From: Aquibacillus albus
GTDB taxonomy: Bacteria; Bacillota; Bacilli; Bacillales; Amphibacillaceae
NCBI RefSeq assembly: GCF_016908325.1
Contig: NZ_JAFBDR010000002.1
Coordinates: 124,001-188,000, forward strand
Direction: 5' to 3'
DNA length: 64,000 nt
Of this stretch, positions 62,986-64,000 are shown piece after piece. The notes below the pieces were generated by a model. It was not told the origin of the DNA and did no database searches. It saw only the letters and a program-made list of their open reading frames with translations. The translations under genes and the position numbers were made by a program. Positions within the stretch are counted from its first letter, which is position 1. Every line of letters starts with the position of its first letter.

Positions 62986-63206
62986 TTAGCTAGATTCGTT
63001 TCCATATTTATGAAATAATTAAGTTTGGGGGTAGTACGTTTGTTGGGGTTATGTGGATTTAAAACATACTATTCGGCCAATCAGCTCACTTTTTCTAGAC
63101 CAAAAGCCTTAGTATTTGACCGATTACGGGGAGGGATAATAAAAAATTCACAAGCATCAAGGACAACGTTTACCACCCGCAACTACCGTTCGAAAGGAGA
63201 AAAACA
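62986..63206. other. Leader of the last exported protein gene
   Basis: 220 bases, no supported gene. A short plus-strand frame (63025-63210) has no ribosome site and overlaps the real TTG start. No terminator or riboswitch was recognised. Confidence 0.4.
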
Positions 63207-64000
63207 TTGAGAAAACAAAATACTATTTTCATGATGATAACTGTTTTAATTTTTACAGTTAGCTTTAACTTAAGCTCTTTAACGCAGACAGCCCAGGCAA
63301 ACACAACAGGTGAATCTACAGAAGACAAGCAGCATAGCACATCACTCCCACCATATAAAAAGACATTACCGATAAATGTTGACGTGGAAACAAAACAGGA
63401 AATACATTGGGGCAATGCGGATATTATCAATTACTATGATCGAATCGAGGATGTCCGCTATACATACGAGATTGATACAAAACCTAAATCCTACCTTAAA
63501 GTAACAAAAAGAAGGCTGGATAATGGGGATCAATTTATTTTTACAACGTTAGAAAACCACAGTGACAACGCCGTAGATGTTAAGGTTTCTATTTCCATTG
63601 CGAATACAGGCTATTATTCTCTTAAATCGTTTGACCAGTACATGACTGGGCCAAGGTCCAATAGTTCGATTCATGTAGATTTGACAACTGGTCCACTAGG
63701 TTTACTAACAACATACAAAGATAAAGCATTTAATTCCAATGTGATGGTGGGAAAGCAATATCATTCCAAAGAATTAACGAAAAACTATCAGGACGGCAGA
63801 AGAAGTGTACTTCGTGAGCTCATTAACGAAGATCAAGGAATAGATATCGATGCACAAAAAAATGACCTGAATCTTGTTATCGATATGGAATCCAAAGGGA
63901 ATGACATGGTCGACCATTGGCTGTTGTATTCGGATGAGTCATTATTTGAGTCAGACGCCTCCTATAAGGAATGGATCCGGATTTACAACAACAAAAAATA
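63207..64000 (+). CDS. Exported protein, truncated by the window end
   Basis: Open frame of 264 codons that runs off the window. The start is TTG 63207-63209 with AAAGGAG 6-7 bases upstream. The signal peptide is about residues 1-32 (TIFMMITVLIFTVSFNLSSL, then TQTAQA). The following mature region begins with a Thr/Ser/Glu-rich stretch, then a probable beta-rich domain (YTYEIDTKPKSYLKVTKRR, DQFIFTTLENHSDNAVDVKV, TGPRSNSSIHVDLTTGPLGL). I do not recognise the family. A carbohydrate-active or adhesion role is possible. It is transcribed divergently from the SLH protein gene. Confidence 0.75.
   Translation, partial: MRKQNTIFMMITVLIFTVSFNLSSLTQTAQANTTGESTEDKQHSTSLPPYKKTLPINVDVETKQEIHWGNADIINYYDRIEDVRYTYEIDTKPKSYLKVTKRRLDNGDQFIFTTLENHSDNAVDVKVSISIANTGYYSLKSFDQYMTGPRSNSSIHVDLTTGPLGLLTTYKDKAFNSNVMVGKQYHSKELTKNYQDGRRSVLRELINEDQGIDIDAQKNDLNLVIDMESKGNDMVDHWLLYSDESLFESDASYKEWIRIYNNKK

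Noticed and set aside
63025-63210. 61-codon plus-strand ORF
   Set aside because: No ribosome site, overlaps the real TTG start of the exported protein, no family resemblance.

Overview
The window looks like chromosomal DNA of a low-GC, endospore-lineage Bacillaceae, probably a halotolerant or marine genus such as Oceanobacillus, Virgibacillus or a relative. This is inferred from strong GGAGG ribosome sites, YesM/YesN-type two-component pairs, YesL, YczE, TerC and GabR-type genes, CcpA (cre) sites and an S-layer homology protein. No rRNA, tRNA, CRISPR array, intact transposase or phage gene was seen.

Layout. 1-10 kb: a mosaic of unrelated housekeeping or accessory genes (small membrane protein, VanZ and coiled-coil remnants, YifB/ComM ATPase, diguanylate cyclase, Dabb protein, esterase, ion-channel-like protein, and TerC behind a manganese riboswitch). 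10-25 kb: a sugar-uptake and oxidation locus, almost all on the minus strand: two sulfatase-superfamily hydrolases with Thr where the formylglycine Cys should be, an AraC regulator, an ASRT-type sugar-binding protein, two near-duplicate Gfo/Idh dehydrogenases, a TIM-barrel isomerase, a CUT1 ABC transporter and a YesM/YesN pair. 25-27 kb: a J-like membrane protein and YesL. 27-47.6 kb: a second, larger minus-strand catabolic locus. It holds a YesM/YesN pair, an LplA/LplB/YtcP-type oligosaccharide ABC transporter, two GHL6-type putative glycoside hydrolases, two hydroxyacid dehydrogenases, glycolate oxidase GlcD/E/F, malate synthase G and a fumarylacetoacetase-family hydrolase. 48-51.6 kb: CysQ, a UDP-sulfoquinovose synthase-like enzyme and YczE. 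52-59 kb: a GABA cassette (GabD, GabT, GabR, a nitrilase-family amidase and an APC permease) flanked by about 200-bp direct repeats. 59-64 kb: secreted proteins (S41 protease, SLH/choice-of-anchor I protein, truncated exported protein).

How it may work together. In the large locus the two-component system would sense and the ABC transporter import an oligosaccharide, and the two cytosolic GHL6 proteins would cut it. The end genes suggest that carbon leaves as pyruvate plus glycolate (FAH-family hydrolase). Glycolate would be oxidised to glyoxylate (GlcDEF) and condensed with acetyl-CoA to malate (malate synthase G). The substrate is unknown; this is the best candidate for an undescribed pathway here.

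A 46-bp palindromic repeat (15 full or nearly full copies and 2 fragments, called family A) lies in one orientation along the window, often touching the 3' ends of minus-strand genes and sometimes supplying their stop codons. It is dense at 0-10 kb and 48-63 kb, but only one copy lies between 10.06 and 48.39 kb, so the catabolic loci stand out as a repeat-poor island. A second family (B, 4 copies) resembles tails of type I toxin-antitoxin loci.
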